Positions 26,708 through 36,904 of a DNA stretch of 64,000 nucleotides are shown piece after piece. The DNA is from Mycolicibacterium frederiksbergense. Its GTDB lineage: Bacteria > Actinomycetota > Actinomycetes > Mycobacteriales > Mycobacteriaceae. Positions within the stretch are counted from its first letter, which is position 1; each line of letters opens with the position of its first letter. The translations under genes and the position numbers were made by a program. The notes below the pieces were generated by a model. That model was not told the DNA's origin. It did not search any database and saw nothing but the letters and a program-made list of their open reading frames with translations. The DNA is taken from positions 186,001-250,000 of the forward strand of contig NZ_JARXVE010000001.1 in NCBI RefSeq assembly GCF_029893345.1, in the 5' to 3' direction.

Positions 26708-27868
26708 ATGCGTATCGGGATGGTCTGCCCGTACTCGTTCGATGTGCCGGGCGGTGTGCAATCCCATGTATTGCAACTGGCCGAGGTGATGCGGGCGGGC
26801 GGGCACTATGTCAGTGTTCTGGCTCCGGCGTCGCCGCACGTGAAACTGCCCGATTACGTGGTGTCGGGCGGCAAGGCCGTCCCGATCCCGTACAACGGTT
26901 CGGTGGCGCGGCTGCGGTTCGGGCCGGCCACGCACCGCAAGGTCAAGAAGTGGCTCGTGCAGGGTGATTTCGATGTGCTGCACCTGCACGAGCCCAATGC
27001 GCCCAGCCTGTCCATGCTGGCGTTGCAGGCCGCCGAAGGGCCGATCGTGGCGACCTTCCACACTTCGACGACAAAGTCGTTGACGCTCAGCGTGTTTCAG
27101 GGATTCCTGCGTCCGTTTCACGAGAAGATCGTGGGCCGCATCGCGGTGTCGGACCTGGCGCGACGCTGGCAGATGGAGGCGCTGGGCTCCGACGCGGTGG
27201 AGATCCCCAACGGGGTCGACGTGCCTTCGTTCGCGAATGCGCCGCGCCTCGATGGGTATCCACGGCCGGGCCGCACCGTGTTGTTCCTGGGCCGGTTCGA
27301 CGAACCCCGCAAGGGCATGCCGGTGTTGCTGGGCGCGCTGCCCAAGCTGGTGCAGCGGTTCGGCGACATCGAGATCCTGATCGTGGGCCGTGGCGATGAG
27401 GACGCGCTGCGTGCCGAGGCCGGCGAGCTGGCCGGGCACCTGCGTTTCCTGGGGCAGGTCGATGACGACACCAAGGCGGCGGCCCTGCGCAGCGCCGACG
27501 TGTATTGCGCACCCAATCTCGGCGGGGAGAGTTTCGGCATCGTGCTGGTGGAGGCGATGGCAGCTGGGACGCCCGTGGTGGCCAGTGACCTGGATGCGTT
27601 CAATCGGGTTCTCGACGGCGGCCGGGCCGGCCGGTTGGTGCCGATCGGCGATGCCGAGGGGCTGGCCGACGCCCTGATCGAGGTGTTGGAGAACGACGAG
27701 CTGCGTGAGCGCTACATCGACCAGGCCACGGAGCGAGTTTCACGTTACGACTGGTCGGTGGTGGCCGGTCAGATCATGCGGGTGTACGAAACCGTGGCGA
27801 GCTCAGGGGTGAAAGTGCAGGTGGGTGGTTCGGCGGGTAGGACCGACGTGACTGGGGAGTTGGCCTGA
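26708..27868 (+). CDS. pimA: Phosphatidylinositol alpha-mannosyltransferase
   Basis: 386 residues, GT4 fold. Transfers mannose from GDP-mannose to phosphatidylinositol, the committed PIM step. Visible elements: the N-terminal loop FDVPGGVQSH, the lipid-side HLHEPNAPSLS, the nucleotide-sugar phosphate contacts RFDEPRKGM (Arg and Lys), and the Ex7E-like GGESFGIVLVEAMAAG. The C-terminal ~25 residues after VYETVASS form a variable tail. Directly after patA. Confidence 0.96.
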   Translation: MRIGMVCPYSFDVPGGVQSHVLQLAEVMRAGGHYVSVLAPASPHVKLPDYVVSGGKAVPIPYNGSVARLRFGPATHRKVKKWLVQGDFDVLHLHEPNAPSLSMLALQAAEGPIVATFHTSTTKSLTLSVFQGFLRPFHEKIVGRIAVSDLARRWQMEALGSDAVEIPNGVDVPSFANAPRLDGYPRPGRTVLFLGRFDEPRKGMPVLLGALPKLVQRFGDIEILIVGRGDEDALRAEAGELAGHLRFLGQVDDDTKAAALRSADVYCAPNLGGESFGIVLVEAMAAGTPVVASDLDAFNRVLDGGRAGRLVPIGDAEGLADALIEVLENDELRERYIDQATERVSRYDWSVVAGQIMRVYETVASSGVKVQVGGSAGRTDVTGELA

Positions 27869-27870
27869 TC

Positions 27871-28941
27871 ATGCCGACTTGGTTGGTGATCGCGACGGTG
27901 GTCGCGGTGGTGGTTCTGCTGCTGGTCGCAGGGTGGGCGTATCAGACCGCCAATCGGCTCGATCGGCTGCATGTCCGGTACGACCTGTCCTGGCAGGCGC
28001 TGGATGGCGCGCTGGCCCGCCGCGCGGTGGTGGCCCGGGCCGTCGCGCTCGACGCCTACGCGGGTGCTCCCGAGGGTAAGCGGCTCGCGGCGCTGGCCGC
28101 CGCCGCTGAACGTGCGCCGCGGCCCACCCGCGAGGCCGCCGAGAACGAGCTGGCGGCGGCGCTGGCCGCCGTCGACCCGGTCGGTCTGCCGGTGGCGCTG
28201 GTCGCCGAGTTGGCCGACGCCGAAGCCCGGGTGCTGCTGGCCCGGCGCTTCCACAACGACGCCGTCCGGGACACCCTCGCACTGCGTGAACGCCGTGCGG
28301 TACGTGTGTTGCGGCTCGGTGGAACCGCGGCGCTGCCAACCTATTTCGAGATCGTGGAGACTCCCGACGCCCAAGCCGTGCCCAATCTGGGGGTCAACCC
28401 GGTGAGTCGCCGCACCTCGGCGCGGGTGGTGCTGCTCGACGAAACCGGTGCGGTACTGCTGCTGCGCGGCAGTGACCCGGCGATCGACGACCCGGACGAT
28501 CCCGCACCGCGGTGGTGGTTCACCGTCGGCGGCGCTGTGCAGCCCGGCGAGGATCTGGCAGCCGCGGCATCCCGCGAGCTGGCCGAGGAGACCGGGCTGC
28601 AGGCGGGGCCGGGGGAGCTGATCGGACCGGTGTGGCGGCGCGACTCCGTCATCGACTTCAACGCGTCGGTGATCCGCAGCGAAGAGTTCTACTTCATCCA
28701 CCGGACCACCCGGTTCGAGCCGTCGGCAACCGGGCTCACGACGCTGGAGCGGCACTACATTCTCGGGCACCGCTGGTGCGATGAGACAATGATCGCCGAG
28801 TTGGTCGCCGGCGGTGAGGCGGTGTATCCGCTTCAACTGGGCGAGCTGTTGGCTCAGGCCAATGAACTGGCCGAACAGTCGAGAGCGTCGCTGGCGAACC
28901 CGCGTGGATCTGTGCATCGCGAGTTGCAAGCCATCCGTTGA
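27871..28941 (+). CDS. Membrane-anchored LemA-like/Nudix hydrolase fusion (Rv2609c type)
   Basis: 356 residues. Residues about 4-25 form a membrane anchor, then ANRLDRLHVRYDLSWQALD and LARRAVVARAVALDAYA resemble the helical N-terminal domain of LemA proteins. The C-terminal Nudix domain (about 185-320) has a complete box, GGAVQPGEDLAAAASRELAEETG (GX5EX7REUXEEXGU pattern: visible as GGAVQPGE then RELAEETG). It should hydrolyse a nucleoside diphosphate-linked compound near the membrane; a role in clearing nucleotide sugars in PIM synthesis is inference from position two bases after pimA. Confidence 0.9.
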   Translation: MPTWLVIATVVAVVVLLLVAGWAYQTANRLDRLHVRYDLSWQALDGALARRAVVARAVALDAYAGAPEGKRLAALAAAAERAPRPTREAAENELAAALAAVDPVGLPVALVAELADAEARVLLARRFHNDAVRDTLALRERRAVRVLRLGGTAALPTYFEIVETPDAQAVPNLGVNPVSRRTSARVVLLDETGAVLLLRGSDPAIDDPDDPAPRWWFTVGGAVQPGEDLAAAASRELAEETGLQAGPGELIGPVWRRDSVIDFNASVIRSEEFYFIHRTTRFEPSATGLTTLERHYILGHRWCDETMIAELVAGGEAVYPLQLGELLAQANELAEQSRASLANPRGSVHRELQAIR

Positions 28942-29006
28942 TTGCGGATTTCTTCGATTTGGCGGCTCATCTACACTGAATCAGTAGAACTATGGAGGAG
29001 ATAGTG

Positions 29007-29912
29007 ATGGATACCGCAGCACAGAACGGTAACCAGACCGGCACCGCCCGGGTCAAGCGCGGTATGGCCGAGATGCTCAAGGGCGGCGTGATCATGGACG
29101 TGGTCACCCCGGAGCAGGCGCGTATCGCCGAGGGCGCTGGTGCGGTGGCGGTGATGGCCCTGGAGCGGGTGCCCGCCGATATCCGTGCCCAGGGCGGGGT
29201 GTCGCGGATGAGTGATCCGGACATGATCGAGGGCATCATCGGTGCGGTCACCATTCCGGTGATGGCCAAGGCGCGGATCGGGCATTTCGTGGAGGCCCAG
29301 ATTCTGCAGAGCCTGGGTGTGGACTACATCGACGAGTCCGAGGTGCTGACCCCGGCCGACTATGCCAATCACATCGACAAGTGGCGCTTCACCGTGCCGT
29401 TTGTGTGCGGGGCGACCAACCTGGGTGAGGCGTTGCGCCGGATCACCGAGGGTGCGGCGATGATCCGGTCCAAGGGTGAGGCCGGTACCGGGGATGTGTC
29501 CAACGCGACGACGCATATGCGCAAGATCGGTGGCGAGATCCGCCGGCTGACCTCGATGAGCGAGGACGAGCTGTATGTCGCGGCCAAGGAGTTGCAGGCG
29601 CCGTATGACCTGGTGGTCGAGGTGGCTCGGGCCGGCAAGCTGCCGGTGACGATGTTCACCGCGGGTGGGATCGCCACCCCGGCGGATGCGGCGATGATGA
29701 TGCAGCTCGGTGCTGAGGGTGTGTTCGTGGGTTCGGGCATCTTCAAGTCGGGCAACCCGGCCCAGCGTGCCGCGGCGATCGTGAAGGCCACCACCTTCTA
29801 TGACGATCCGGATGTGTTGGCCAAGGTGTCGCGCGGTTTGGGTGAGGCCATGGTGGGCATCAATGTCGAGGAGATCGCTCAGCCGCACCGGCTCGCCGAA
29901 CGCGGCTGGTAA
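29007..29912 (+). CDS. pdxS: Pyridoxal 5'-phosphate synthase, synthase subunit
   Basis: 301 residues. PdxS makes PLP from ribose 5-phosphate, glyceraldehyde 3-phosphate and ammonia supplied by PdxT. The first Schiff-base lysine lies in VMAKARIGH and the second in [34 protein letters not shown] forms the phosphate-binding end of the barrel. ATG at 29007 follows GGAGG by eight bases; in-frame upstream starts are less well placed. pdxT lies downstream with one thioesterase gene between, as in Mtb. Confidence 0.97.
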   Translation: MDTAAQNGNQTGTARVKRGMAEMLKGGVIMDVVTPEQARIAEGAGAVAVMALERVPADIRAQGGVSRMSDPDMIEGIIGAVTIPVMAKARIGHFVEAQILQSLGVDYIDESEVLTPADYANHIDKWRFTVPFVCGATNLGEALRRITEGAAMIRSKGEAGTGDVSNATTHMRKIGGEIRRLTSMSEDELYVAAKELQAPYDLVVEVARAGKLPVTMFTAGGIATPADAAMMMQLGAEGVFVGSGIFKSGNPAQRAAAIVKATTFYDDPDVLAKVSRGLGEAMVGINVEEIAQPHRLAERGW

Positions 29913-29922
29913 GTAAGACCGT

Positions 29923-30771
29923 ATGGCGATCGAGGAGATCCTTGATCTCGAGCAGCTCGAGGTCAACATCTATCGCGGTGGGGTTTTCAGCCCGGAGTCG
30001 GGCTTCCTGCAGCGCACGTTCGGTGGGCACGTGGCCGGACAGTCGCTGGTGTCGGCCGTGCGCACGGTCGACCCCGCGTTCCAGGTGCACTCGCTGCACG
30101 GCTATTTCCTGCGGCCGGGTGATGCCAGGACGCCGTCGGTGTACATCGTGGAGCGGATCCGCGACGGCGGCTCGTTCTGCACCCGCCGGGTCAGCGCGAT
30201 CCAGCACGGCGAGACGATCTTCACGATGTCGGCCTCCTTCCAGACCGACCAGACCGGAATCGAACATCAGGACGCCATGCCCGAGGCGCCGGCGCCCGAT
30301 GATCTGCCCGGGTTCCGGTCCGGGGGAGCGTTCGACGACGCCGGGTTCGCTCAGTTCGCCGAATGGGACGTGCGGATCGTGCCGCAGGACCTGGTTGCGC
30401 GAGTGCCGGGTAAGGCGTCCCAACAGCAGGTGTGGTTCCGGCACCGGGACCCGCTGCCCGACGATTACGTGCTGCACATCTGTGCGCTGGCCTATATGAG
30501 CGATCTGACCCTGCTGGGTTCGGCGCAGGTCAACCACCTGGATGTGCGCAAGCAACTGATGGTCGCCTCTCTGGATCACGCCATGTGGTTCATGCGGCCG
30601 TTCCGGGCCGACGAGTGGCTGCTCTATGACCAGTCCTCGCCTTCGGCGTGTGGGGGGCGTTCTTTGACCCAGGGCAAGATTTTCAACCGATATGGCGAGA
30701 TGGTGGCTGCAGTGATGCAAGAGGGGCTGACCCGCTTTCAGCGCAATTCCGTACCCGGGGACGGCTCATGA
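29923..30771 (+). CDS. tesB: Acyl-CoA thioesterase II
   Basis: 282 residues with two hotdog domains. [15 protein letters not shown] and [12 protein letters not shown] define the first; [15 protein letters not shown] carries the Asp of the catalytic triad, and [21 protein letters not shown] the second domain, all as in TesB. Hydrolyses medium- to long-chain acyl-CoA in the cytosol. It sits between pdxS and pdxT, with its stop overlapping the pdxT start (ATGA), so it is co-translated with PLP synthase genes; no biochemical reason for this is known to me. Confidence 0.94.
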   Translation: MAIEEILDLEQLEVNIYRGGVFSPESGFLQRTFGGHVAGQSLVSAVRTVDPAFQVHSLHGYFLRPGDARTPSVYIVERIRDGGSFCTRRVSAIQHGETIFTMSASFQTDQTGIEHQDAMPEAPAPDDLPGFRSGGAFDDAGFAQFAEWDVRIVPQDLVARVPGKASQQQVWFRHRDPLPDDYVLHICALAYMSDLTLLGSAQVNHLDVRKQLMVASLDHAMWFMRPFRADEWLLYDQSSPSACGGRSLTQGKIFNRYGEMVAAVMQEGLTRFQRNSVPGDGS

Positions 30772-31349
30772 GTCCGCGCGTCGGGGTGCTCGCACTTCAG
30801 GGCGACACCCGCGAACATCTGGCCGCGCTGCGCGAAGCCGGCGCCGAGGCGAACACCGTGCGGCGGCTTTCCGAGCTCGAGGCACTCGACGCCCTGGTGA
30901 TCCCCGGCGGGGAGTCCACCGCGATGAGCCACTTGCTGCGCGAATTCGACCTGCTCGAACCGCTGCGGGCGCGCATCGCCGAGGGTTTGCCGTGTTACGG
31001 GTCGTGTGCCGGGATGATCCTGCTGGCCACCGAAATCACCGATGCCGGGGTGGAGGGCCGGGCCGCGGTGCCGCTGAAGGGTATCGATATGACGGTGCGG
31101 CGCAACGCCTTTGGCCGTCAGGTCGATTCTTTCGAAGGGGACATCGACTTCGCCGGGCTCGATAGCCCGGTGCATGCGGTGTTCATCCGGGCGCCGTGGG
31201 TCGAGCGGGTCGGTCCGGACGTCGAGGTACTCGCGCGGGCCGCGGACCACATTGTCGCGGTGCGGCAGGGCTCGATGCTGGCCACCGCGTTTCATCCGGA
31301 GATGACCGGGGACCGTCGCATTCACAAGCTCTTCGTCGACTCGTTGTGA
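30768..31349 (+). CDS. pdxT: Pyridoxal 5'-phosphate synthase, glutaminase subunit
   Basis: 193 residues, class I glutamine amidotransferase. [13 protein letters not shown] opens the fold, GGEST follows, the nucleophile Cys is in [12 protein letters not shown], and the His-Glu pair is in AFHPEMTGD. It releases ammonia from glutamine and channels it to PdxS. An open frame upstream to 30648 lies inside tesB and is not used. Confidence 0.96.
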   Translation: MSPRVGVLALQGDTREHLAALREAGAEANTVRRLSELEALDALVIPGGESTAMSHLLREFDLLEPLRARIAEGLPCYGSCAGMILLATEITDAGVEGRAAVPLKGIDMTVRRNAFGRQVDSFEGDIDFAGLDSPVHAVFIRAPWVERVGPDVEVLARAADHIVAVRQGSMLATAFHPEMTGDRRIHKLFVDSL

Positions 31350-31436
31350 CGGCCGTCGCAACGGTCTGGCAGCGTCACAGGAAGTCCCCGGCGCAAACAT
31401 AGGTTCGCCATATCCGGGCCGGTCTTAATAGAGCGT

Positions 31437-33332
31437 GTGACGACGACGCTTGACGATGCGCCCGAATCGACGGACCACGCCGAACCGGGTTCTCGACGTC
31501 GCTGGGACGCGGCGCGGCTGGAATGTTTGGCGTTGCCCGCCCTGTTGGTTGTCACCGCGGCGGCCTACTTGTGGAACATCACCGTCAACGGGATGGGTAA
31601 CCAGTTCTACGCCGCCGCGGTACAGGCCGGCTCGACGAACTGGGAAGCCCTGCTGTTCGGTTCGCTGGATCCGAACAACTTCATCACCGTGGACAAGCCA
31701 CCGGTATCGCAGTGGGTGATGGCGCTGTCGGGCCAGCTGTTCGGGTTCAGCAGCGCCAGCATGCTGATTCCGGAAGCGCTGATGGCCGTCGCCGCTGTCG
31801 CGCTGCTCTACGGCGCGGTGCGCCGGATCAGCGGACCCCGTGCCGCGCTGCTGGCCGGCGCCGCGCTGGCGCTGATGCCGGTGACGGCGCTGATGTTCCG
31901 GTTCAACAACCCCGACGCGGTGATGGTGCTGTTGATGACGGCTGCCGCCTACTGCGCGGTGCGCGCCCTGGAGAACCACGGCGGACGCTGGATGGCCTTG
32001 GCCGGTGTCGCGCTCGGTTTCGCGTTCCTGGCCAAGATGCTCGAGGGGCTGATGGTCATGCCCGCCATCGGGCTGGTCTATCTGGTCGCAGCGCCCGTCA
32101 CGGTCCGTCGTCGGCTGCTGCACCTACTGGGCTCGCTGGTCGCGTTCGTGGTGTCATCGGGCTGGTACGTGCTGCTCACGCTGGCCTGGCCGGCGTCCTC
32201 GCGGCCTTACCTGGCCGGGTCGACCGACGACAACTTCATGAACCTGGTGTTGGGCTACAACGGATTCGGTCGCGTCCTCGGCCACAACCACTACGGCATG
32301 GACCCTAACGCCATGGCGGCCGCCGCCGCTGAGCACCATGGCGGCTTCGGCGGATTCGGCAACCAGATCCAGGGTCTGCCGCGACTGTTCACCGGCGAGT
32401 TCGGTTTCGAGATCGGTTGGCTGGTGCCCGCAGCGCTGCTGGCGGTGGTGCTGGTGCTGGTGTCGCGCGGGCGGGCGCCGCGAACCGACATCGTGCGGGC
32501 CGGGACCATCCTGTTCGGCACTTGGCTGCTGATCGACTCCCTGGTGCTGAGCTTCATGAAAACCAATGTGCATCCGTACTACTGCCTGTCCCTGGCCCCG
32601 GCGGTGGCGGCGATGTTCGCCATCGGCATCCACGAGATGTGGGGTCGGCGCCACGACCGGCTGGGGCAGATCGGTTTGGCGACCATGCTCCTGGGCACCG
32701 GGGTGTGGAGCTTCTGGATCCTGGGCCGCAATGCGTCGTGGCTGCCGCCGCTGCGGTGGGCGATCCTGGTGGTGGCCGTTCTGGCGACCGCGGCCCTGCT
32801 GTGGGCACTGCGGGCGGGAACCCGCGCAATGGCGGTCGCCGCTTTGTCGGTGGCGCTGATCGGCGGGCTGGCCGGATCGACGGCCTACACCGTGGCCACC
32901 CTGGGGCAGGCGCACACCGGCGGCGGTCCGACCGTGGGACCCGCCGATCCCGACGACAACCATGGCCACGGCTGGTTCACCGACAATCCCGACGTGGACG
33001 CCATGCTGCGGGGCACTCACACCAAGTGGTCGGCGGCCATCAACCGGTCGTCGGCGGCGGCCGGTCTCGAATTGTCCACCAACACAGCGGTAATGGCGAT
33101 CGGCGGCTTCACCGGCAGTGATCCGGTGCCGACGCTCGAGCAGTTCCAGGGTTATGTCGCCGACCGGCAGATCGCCTACTACGTCCTTCCCGCGCCGAAA
33201 GACAAGGACCACGGTGGCTTCTTCGGGAACAACTCGCACACCGACATCAGCGATTGGGTGAAGGCGAACTTCTCCTCGACCAAGCTGGGCGACGATACGG
33301 TCTACGACCTGGGCGCCCCGTTGCAGAAGTAG
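31437..33332 (+). CDS. GT39/ArnT-like membrane glycosyltransferase
   Basis: 631 residues from GTG at 31437. About eleven membrane helices precede a periplasmic C-terminal domain (about 490-631). GSLDPNNFITVDKPPVSQW and FRFNNPDAVMVLLM match the conserved acidic/lipid-donor loops of the dolichyl-phosphate-mannose/ArnT superfamily. In mycobacteria such proteins use polyprenyl-phosphate sugars to modify lipids or proteins outside the membrane; the acceptor is unknown. A Gly/His-rich stretch (HHGGFGGFGNQ) lies in a loop. Not part of the PLP operon by spacing (about 90 bp). Confidence 0.9.
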   Translation: MTTTLDDAPESTDHAEPGSRRRWDAARLECLALPALLVVTAAAYLWNITVNGMGNQFYAAAVQAGSTNWEALLFGSLDPNNFITVDKPPVSQWVMALSGQLFGFSSASMLIPEALMAVAAVALLYGAVRRISGPRAALLAGAALALMPVTALMFRFNNPDAVMVLLMTAAAYCAVRALENHGGRWMALAGVALGFAFLAKMLEGLMVMPAIGLVYLVAAPVTVRRRLLHLLGSLVAFVVSSGWYVLLTLAWPASSRPYLAGSTDDNFMNLVLGYNGFGRVLGHNHYGMDPNAMAAAAAEHHGGFGGFGNQIQGLPRLFTGEFGFEIGWLVPAALLAVVLVLVSRGRAPRTDIVRAGTILFGTWLLIDSLVLSFMKTNVHPYYCLSLAPAVAAMFAIGIHEMWGRRHDRLGQIGLATMLLGTGVWSFWILGRNASWLPPLRWAILVVAVLATAALLWALRAGTRAMAVAALSVALIGGLAGSTAYTVATLGQAHTGGGPTVGPADPDDNHGHGWFTDNPDVDAMLRGTHTKWSAAINRSSAAAGLELSTNTAVMAIGGFTGSDPVPTLEQFQGYVADRQIAYYVLPAPKDKDHGGFFGNNSHTDISDWVKANFSSTKLGDDTVYDLGAPLQK

Positions 33333-33345
33333 CCGTGGCGGGGAT

Positions 33346-34236
33346 TTACGGGTATTGCCCTTGCACGATGACACCCGCGGCCTTCTCCATCGGCTTGATG
33401 ACCGAAGTGAAATCGGATTCGGGACCCTCCTCGCGCAGGGCGTGTTCCCAGATTCGCTCGATCGTCTGGGCCAGCTCGACCGGTAGGCCGAGGGTTCTGG
33501 CCTCATCCAGGTACAGCCGCACATCTTTGGCCATCAACCCGGTGGCGAACCCGTAGTCGAAGGTGCGGGGCAGCACCGCGCGGGGGAACTTGTCCCGACT
33601 GGCGTGCGTGCCGCCCGAACCGGCATTGAGCACGTCGATCATGACCTGGGCATCGAGTCCGGCCTTGACGCCCATCACCATCACCTCGGCGGTCGCGGCC
33701 AGGGTGGTGGCGGCCATCAGGTTGTTGATCAGCTTCATGGTTTGCGCGGCACCGGGCCGTTCGGAGACGAAGATCGCCCGCCCGAGTACATCGAAAACCG
33801 GTGCGAGGGACTCGAATTCGGCGTGCGGTCCGGACACCATCAGGGCCAGCGTTCCGGCCTGGGCGCCGTGCACGCCGCCGCTGACCGGGCTGTCCAGTGC
33901 GGCGATGCCATGAGCGGCCAGGACGGTGTGATTGCGTTGTGCGGCTTGACCGCCGACTGTCGAGAGGTCGACGAAGCGGCGGACACCCGAGCCCGTCACG
34001 AGTTCGGCGACGACGGCTTCGGAGGCCTGCGGGGTGGGCAGACTCGCCAGCACCGTCTCGGTCTGCTCGGCTATCGCCCGCACCGAATCCGCCTGCCGGG
34101 CGCCCAGTGCCGCAGCCTTGGCGAGCAGGTCCTCGCGCAGGTCGAACGCCACTATCGGGTGGCCGGCCGCCACCAGCCGGGCCATCATCGGAAAACCCAT
34201 ATTGCCCAGGCCGATGAAGCCGATCGCCTCACCCAT
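33346..34236 (-). CDS. Beta-hydroxyacid dehydrogenase (3-hydroxyisobutyrate dehydrogenase family)
   Basis: 296 residues. GFIGLGNMGFPM is the NAD(P)-binding motif, DSPVSGGVHGAQAGTL the substrate-binding signature, and MKLINNLM carries the catalytic Lys. Family members oxidise 3-hydroxyisobutyrate, tartronate semialdehyde or related acids; the substrate here is not assignable. ATG at 34236 overlaps the upstream carboxymuconolactone decarboxylase-like gene by 8 bp, so the pair is translationally coupled and probably one pathway. The C-terminal helical domain is complete. Confidence 0.92.
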   Translation of the reverse strand: MGEAIGFIGLGNMGFPMMARLVAAGHPIVAFDLREDLLAKAAALGARQADSVRAIAEQTETVLASLPTPQASEAVVAELVTGSGVRRFVDLSTVGGQAAQRNHTVLAAHGIAALDSPVSGGVHGAQAGTLALMVSGPHAEFESLAPVFDVLGRAIFVSERPGAAQTMKLINNLMAATTLAATAEVMVMGVKAGLDAQVMIDVLNAGSGGTHASRDKFPRAVLPRTFDYGFATGLMAKDVRLYLDEARTLGLPVELAQTIERIWEHALREEGPESDFTSVIKPMEKAAGVIVQGQYP

Positions 34237-34627
34237 CGGTGGCATCCGGGGCCTGGTCGAGCTCGGCGAAAACGGCCCGGGCCAGCCGGAAGCTGTCGAC
34301 GGCGGCCGGGATACCCGCATAGATGCCGACCTGCAGGAAGATCTCGCAGATCTCCTCCCGGGTGACCCCGTTGGTGATCGCGCCCCGGATATGGGTACGC
34401 AATTCGGTGGGCCGGTTGAGCACCGCGATCATCGCGAGGTTCAGCATGCTGCGGGTCTTGAGTTCGAGGCCGTCGCGTCCCCACACCGCGCCCCAGCAGT
34501 ACTCGGTGACCAGATCCTGCAGTGGTTTGGAGAACGCATCGACGTTCCCGGCCGCTTGCCGGACGTACTCCTCACCGAGCACCGCGGTGCGAATCGCCAA
34601 ACCCTTGTCGTAGGTGTCCTGATCCAT
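34229..34627 (-). CDS. Carboxymuconolactone decarboxylase family protein
   Basis: 132 residues from ATG at 34627, after GAAAGGG. The sequence matches gamma-carboxymuconolactone decarboxylases: GLAIRTAVLGEEYV at the N-terminus, EYCWGAVWGRDGL, LKTRSMLNLAMIAVLNR and EEICEIFLQVGIYAGIPAAVD near the C-terminus. No CxxC pair is present, so it is not an AhpD-type peroxidase. Paired with the overlapping dehydrogenase, a role in aromatic or branched-acid breakdown is likely but the substrate is unknown. No other protocatechuate genes are nearby. Confidence 0.9.
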   Translation of the reverse strand: MDQDTYDKGLAIRTAVLGEEYVRQAAGNVDAFSKPLQDLVTEYCWGAVWGRDGLELKTRSMLNLAMIAVLNRPTELRTHIRGAITNGVTREEICEIFLQVGIYAGIPAAVDSFRLARAVFAELDQAPDATDG

Positions 34628-34790
34628 AGCGTCCCTTTCAACTCAACCGTTCCGGCGAATCATGGCGGGCGTGGGTGCACCCCGTCCAGAACCGGGTTGG
34701 CGTCGTTTAGCCGCCCGGCCAGTGGGTACCAGGTACCGGCACACGTAGACTGGAGGGCCGGAGTTTTGACCGGAAAAGGGGCGTACCTGC

Positions 34791-35546
34791 ATGAGCGGCC
34801 ATTCCAAGTGGGCCACCACCAAGCACAAGAAGGCCGTCATCGATGCCAAGCGCGGCAAGATGTTCGCCAAGTTGATCAAAAACATCGAGGTCGCGGCCCG
34901 TGTCGGCGGGGGAGACCCGGCCGGTAACCCGACCCTCTACGACGCCATCCAGAAGGCCAAGAAGAGCTCGGTGCCCAACGACAACATCGAGCGGGCCCGC
35001 AAGCGTGGTGGCGGTGAAGAAGCCGGTGGCGCCGACTGGCAGAACATCATGTACGAGGGTTACGGCCCCAACGGCGTCGCCGTCCTCATCGAGTGCCTGA
35101 CCGACAACCGCAACCGCGCGGCCGGCGAGGTGCGGGTGGCGATGACCCGCAACGGCGGCAGCATGGCCGACCCGGGCTCGGTGGCCTACCTGTTTGCCCG
35201 CAAGGGTGTGGTGATCCTGGACAAGAACGGCCTGACCGAGGACGACGTGCTGATGGCCGTCCTGGAGGCCGGCGCCGAAGAGGTCAACGACCTGGGCGAG
35301 TCCTTTGAGATCATCTGCGAGCCCACCGACCTGGTGGCGGTGCGCACCGCGCTGCAGGACGCCGGCATCGACTACGACTCCGCCGAGGCCAGCTTCCAGC
35401 CGTCGGTCAGCGTGCCCGTCGACCTGGAGGCCGCCCGCAAGGTGCTCAAGCTGGTCGACGCGCTGGAAGACAGCGACGACGTGCAAGAGGTCTACACCAA
35501 CATCGACATCCCCGACGACGTCGCGGCCGCGCTCGACGAGGAGTGA
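34791..35546 (+). CDS. YebC/PmpR/TACO1 family protein
   Basis: 251 residues. Starts [20 protein letters not shown], the invariant YebC N-terminus; VPNDNIERA and the middle [18 protein letters not shown] and [15 protein letters not shown] are also standard. Family members act as DNA-binding regulators or as translation factors relieving ribosome stalling at proline-rich stretches. The gene lies upstream of the ruvCAB operon as in many bacteria, though here an oxidoreductase gene on the opposite strand is inserted between. Confidence 0.95.
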   Translation: MSGHSKWATTKHKKAVIDAKRGKMFAKLIKNIEVAARVGGGDPAGNPTLYDAIQKAKKSSVPNDNIERARKRGGGEEAGGADWQNIMYEGYGPNGVAVLIECLTDNRNRAAGEVRVAMTRNGGSMADPGSVAYLFARKGVVILDKNGLTEDDVLMAVLEAGAEEVNDLGESFEIICEPTDLVAVRTALQDAGIDYDSAEASFQPSVSVPVDLEAARKVLKLVDALEDSDDVQEVYTNIDIPDDVAAALDEE

Positions 35547-35549
35547 TCG

Positions 35550-36200
35550 CTAGCCGATCGCCTCGGTGATCGGCGTGTCCCCGGAGATCACCTCGAAGGT
35601 CCGTCCGGCGGTCGCCGGGGCGTCCAGCACCGCCAGCAGGACGCCTGCCACGTCTTCGCGGGGAATGTCGCCGCGGCCGGTGGATTCGGCGACTGTCACC
35701 TTCCCGGTGGCTGCGTCGTCGATCAGCCGCCCCGGCCGCACGATCGTCGTCTTCAACCCGGGACGGGCCCGCACGTCGGCGTCGGCCTCGGACTTGGCCC
35801 GGATGTAGGCCAGGAACACCTCGTCATAGCTGTCGTCGAGGGACCGGTCATCGGCGGATATCGCCGACACCATCACGTAGCGGTCCACGCCCGCGGCCTC
35901 GGCCGCGTCGGCCAGCAGGATTGCCGCGTCGCGGTCGACGGTCTGCTTCCGGGCCGCGCCGCTGCCCGGCCCGGCTCCCGCGGCGAACACCACCGCGTCG
36001 GCTCCCTGGAGGCGTTCGGTGACGTCATCCACCGAGGCCCGTTCCAGGTCCAGCACGATGGCCTGGGCGCCCGCGGCCTCCAGATCGGCGGTGTGTGCCG
36101 GGTTCCGGATCAGCCCGGCCACCGAATCGCCTCGGTCAGCCAGGAGTCGTTCCAGGATCAGGGCGATCTTGCCGTGTCCGCCGGCGATCACGACGCGCAT
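35550..36200 (-). CDS. NAD(P)-binding protein, atypical SDR (NmrA/YwnB-like)
   Basis: 216 residues from ATG at 36200 behind GAGGAG. VVIAGGHGKIALILERLL is the Rossmann motif (GGHGK variant of GxxGxxG), YVMVSAIS and a Tyr-x3-Lys-like YIRAK follow, and TIVRPGRLIDD is the usual SDR_a5/NmrA C-terminal element. Substrate unknown; such proteins can be NAD(P)H sensors or reductases. It is convergent with yebC (3-bp gap) and divergent from ruvC. Confidence 0.88.
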   Translation of the reverse strand: MRVVIAGGHGKIALILERLLADRGDSVAGLIRNPAHTADLEAAGAQAIVLDLERASVDDVTERLQGADAVVFAAGAGPGSGAARKQTVDRDAAILLADAAEAAGVDRYVMVSAISADDRSLDDSYDEVFLAYIRAKSEADADVRARPGLKTTIVRPGRLIDDAATGKVTVAESTGRGDIPREDVAGVLLAVLDAPATAGRTFEVISGDTPITEAIG

Positions 36201-36346
36201 GATGTCTCCTCGAGTTCGTGCAGTGGCCCGATCCTGCAACGCGGCGACGGCCACGATCAATCCCGGGACAGGACGCGTGTCCCTGCCGCGCCGTGTCGGC
36301 GGCGCACGCTAGGGTATCGAACAGATGTTCTGACGAAGGGGTTCGT

Positions 36347-36904
36347 GTGCGGGTGATGGGAGTGGATCCCGGGTTGACGCGCTGCGGCCTGTCGGTGGTC
36401 GAGAGCGGTCGCGGTAGACAGGTCACCGCGCTGGACGTGGACGTCGTCCGCACGCCGGCCGACGCGCCACTGCAGAAGCGGTTGCTCGAGATCAGCGACG
36501 TCGCCGAACACTGGATGGACACCCACCGGCCCGACGTGATCGCGATCGAGCGGGTCTTCGCCCAACAGAACGTGTCGACGGTGATGGGCACCGCCCAGGC
36601 CGGCGGTGTGATCGCCCTGGCCGCCGCCCGCCGCGACATCGAGGTCCACTTTCATACGCCCTCGGAGGTGAAGGCCGCGGTCACCGGAAACGGCCGCGCC
36701 GACAAGGCTCAGGTCACCGAGATGATCACGAGAATCCTTGCCCTGCAGGCCAAGCCGAGCCCGGCGGATGCGGCCGACGCGCTGGCGTTGGCCATCTGTC
36801 ATTGCTGGCGCGCCCCCATGATCGCGCGGATGGCCGCCGCCGAGGCGATGGCTGCCGAACAGCGCCGCAAGTATCAGGCCAAGGTCAAGGCGGCCCGGGC
36901 ATGA
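36347..36904 (+). CDS. ruvC: Holliday junction endonuclease RuvC
   Basis: 185 residues. GTG at 36347 follows GAAGGGG and gives the N-terminus [14 protein letters not shown], with the first catalytic Asp. Further acidic residues are in VIAIERVF and [15 protein letters not shown], completing the RuvC nuclease site. Resolves Holliday junctions made by recombination, guided by RuvAB. The stop overlaps ruvA (ATGA). Confidence 0.97.
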   Translation: MRVMGVDPGLTRCGLSVVESGRGRQVTALDVDVVRTPADAPLQKRLLEISDVAEHWMDTHRPDVIAIERVFAQQNVSTVMGTAQAGGVIALAAARRDIEVHFHTPSEVKAAVTGNGRADKAQVTEMITRILALQAKPSPADAADALALAICHCWRAPMIARMAAAEAMAAEQRRKYQAKVKAARA

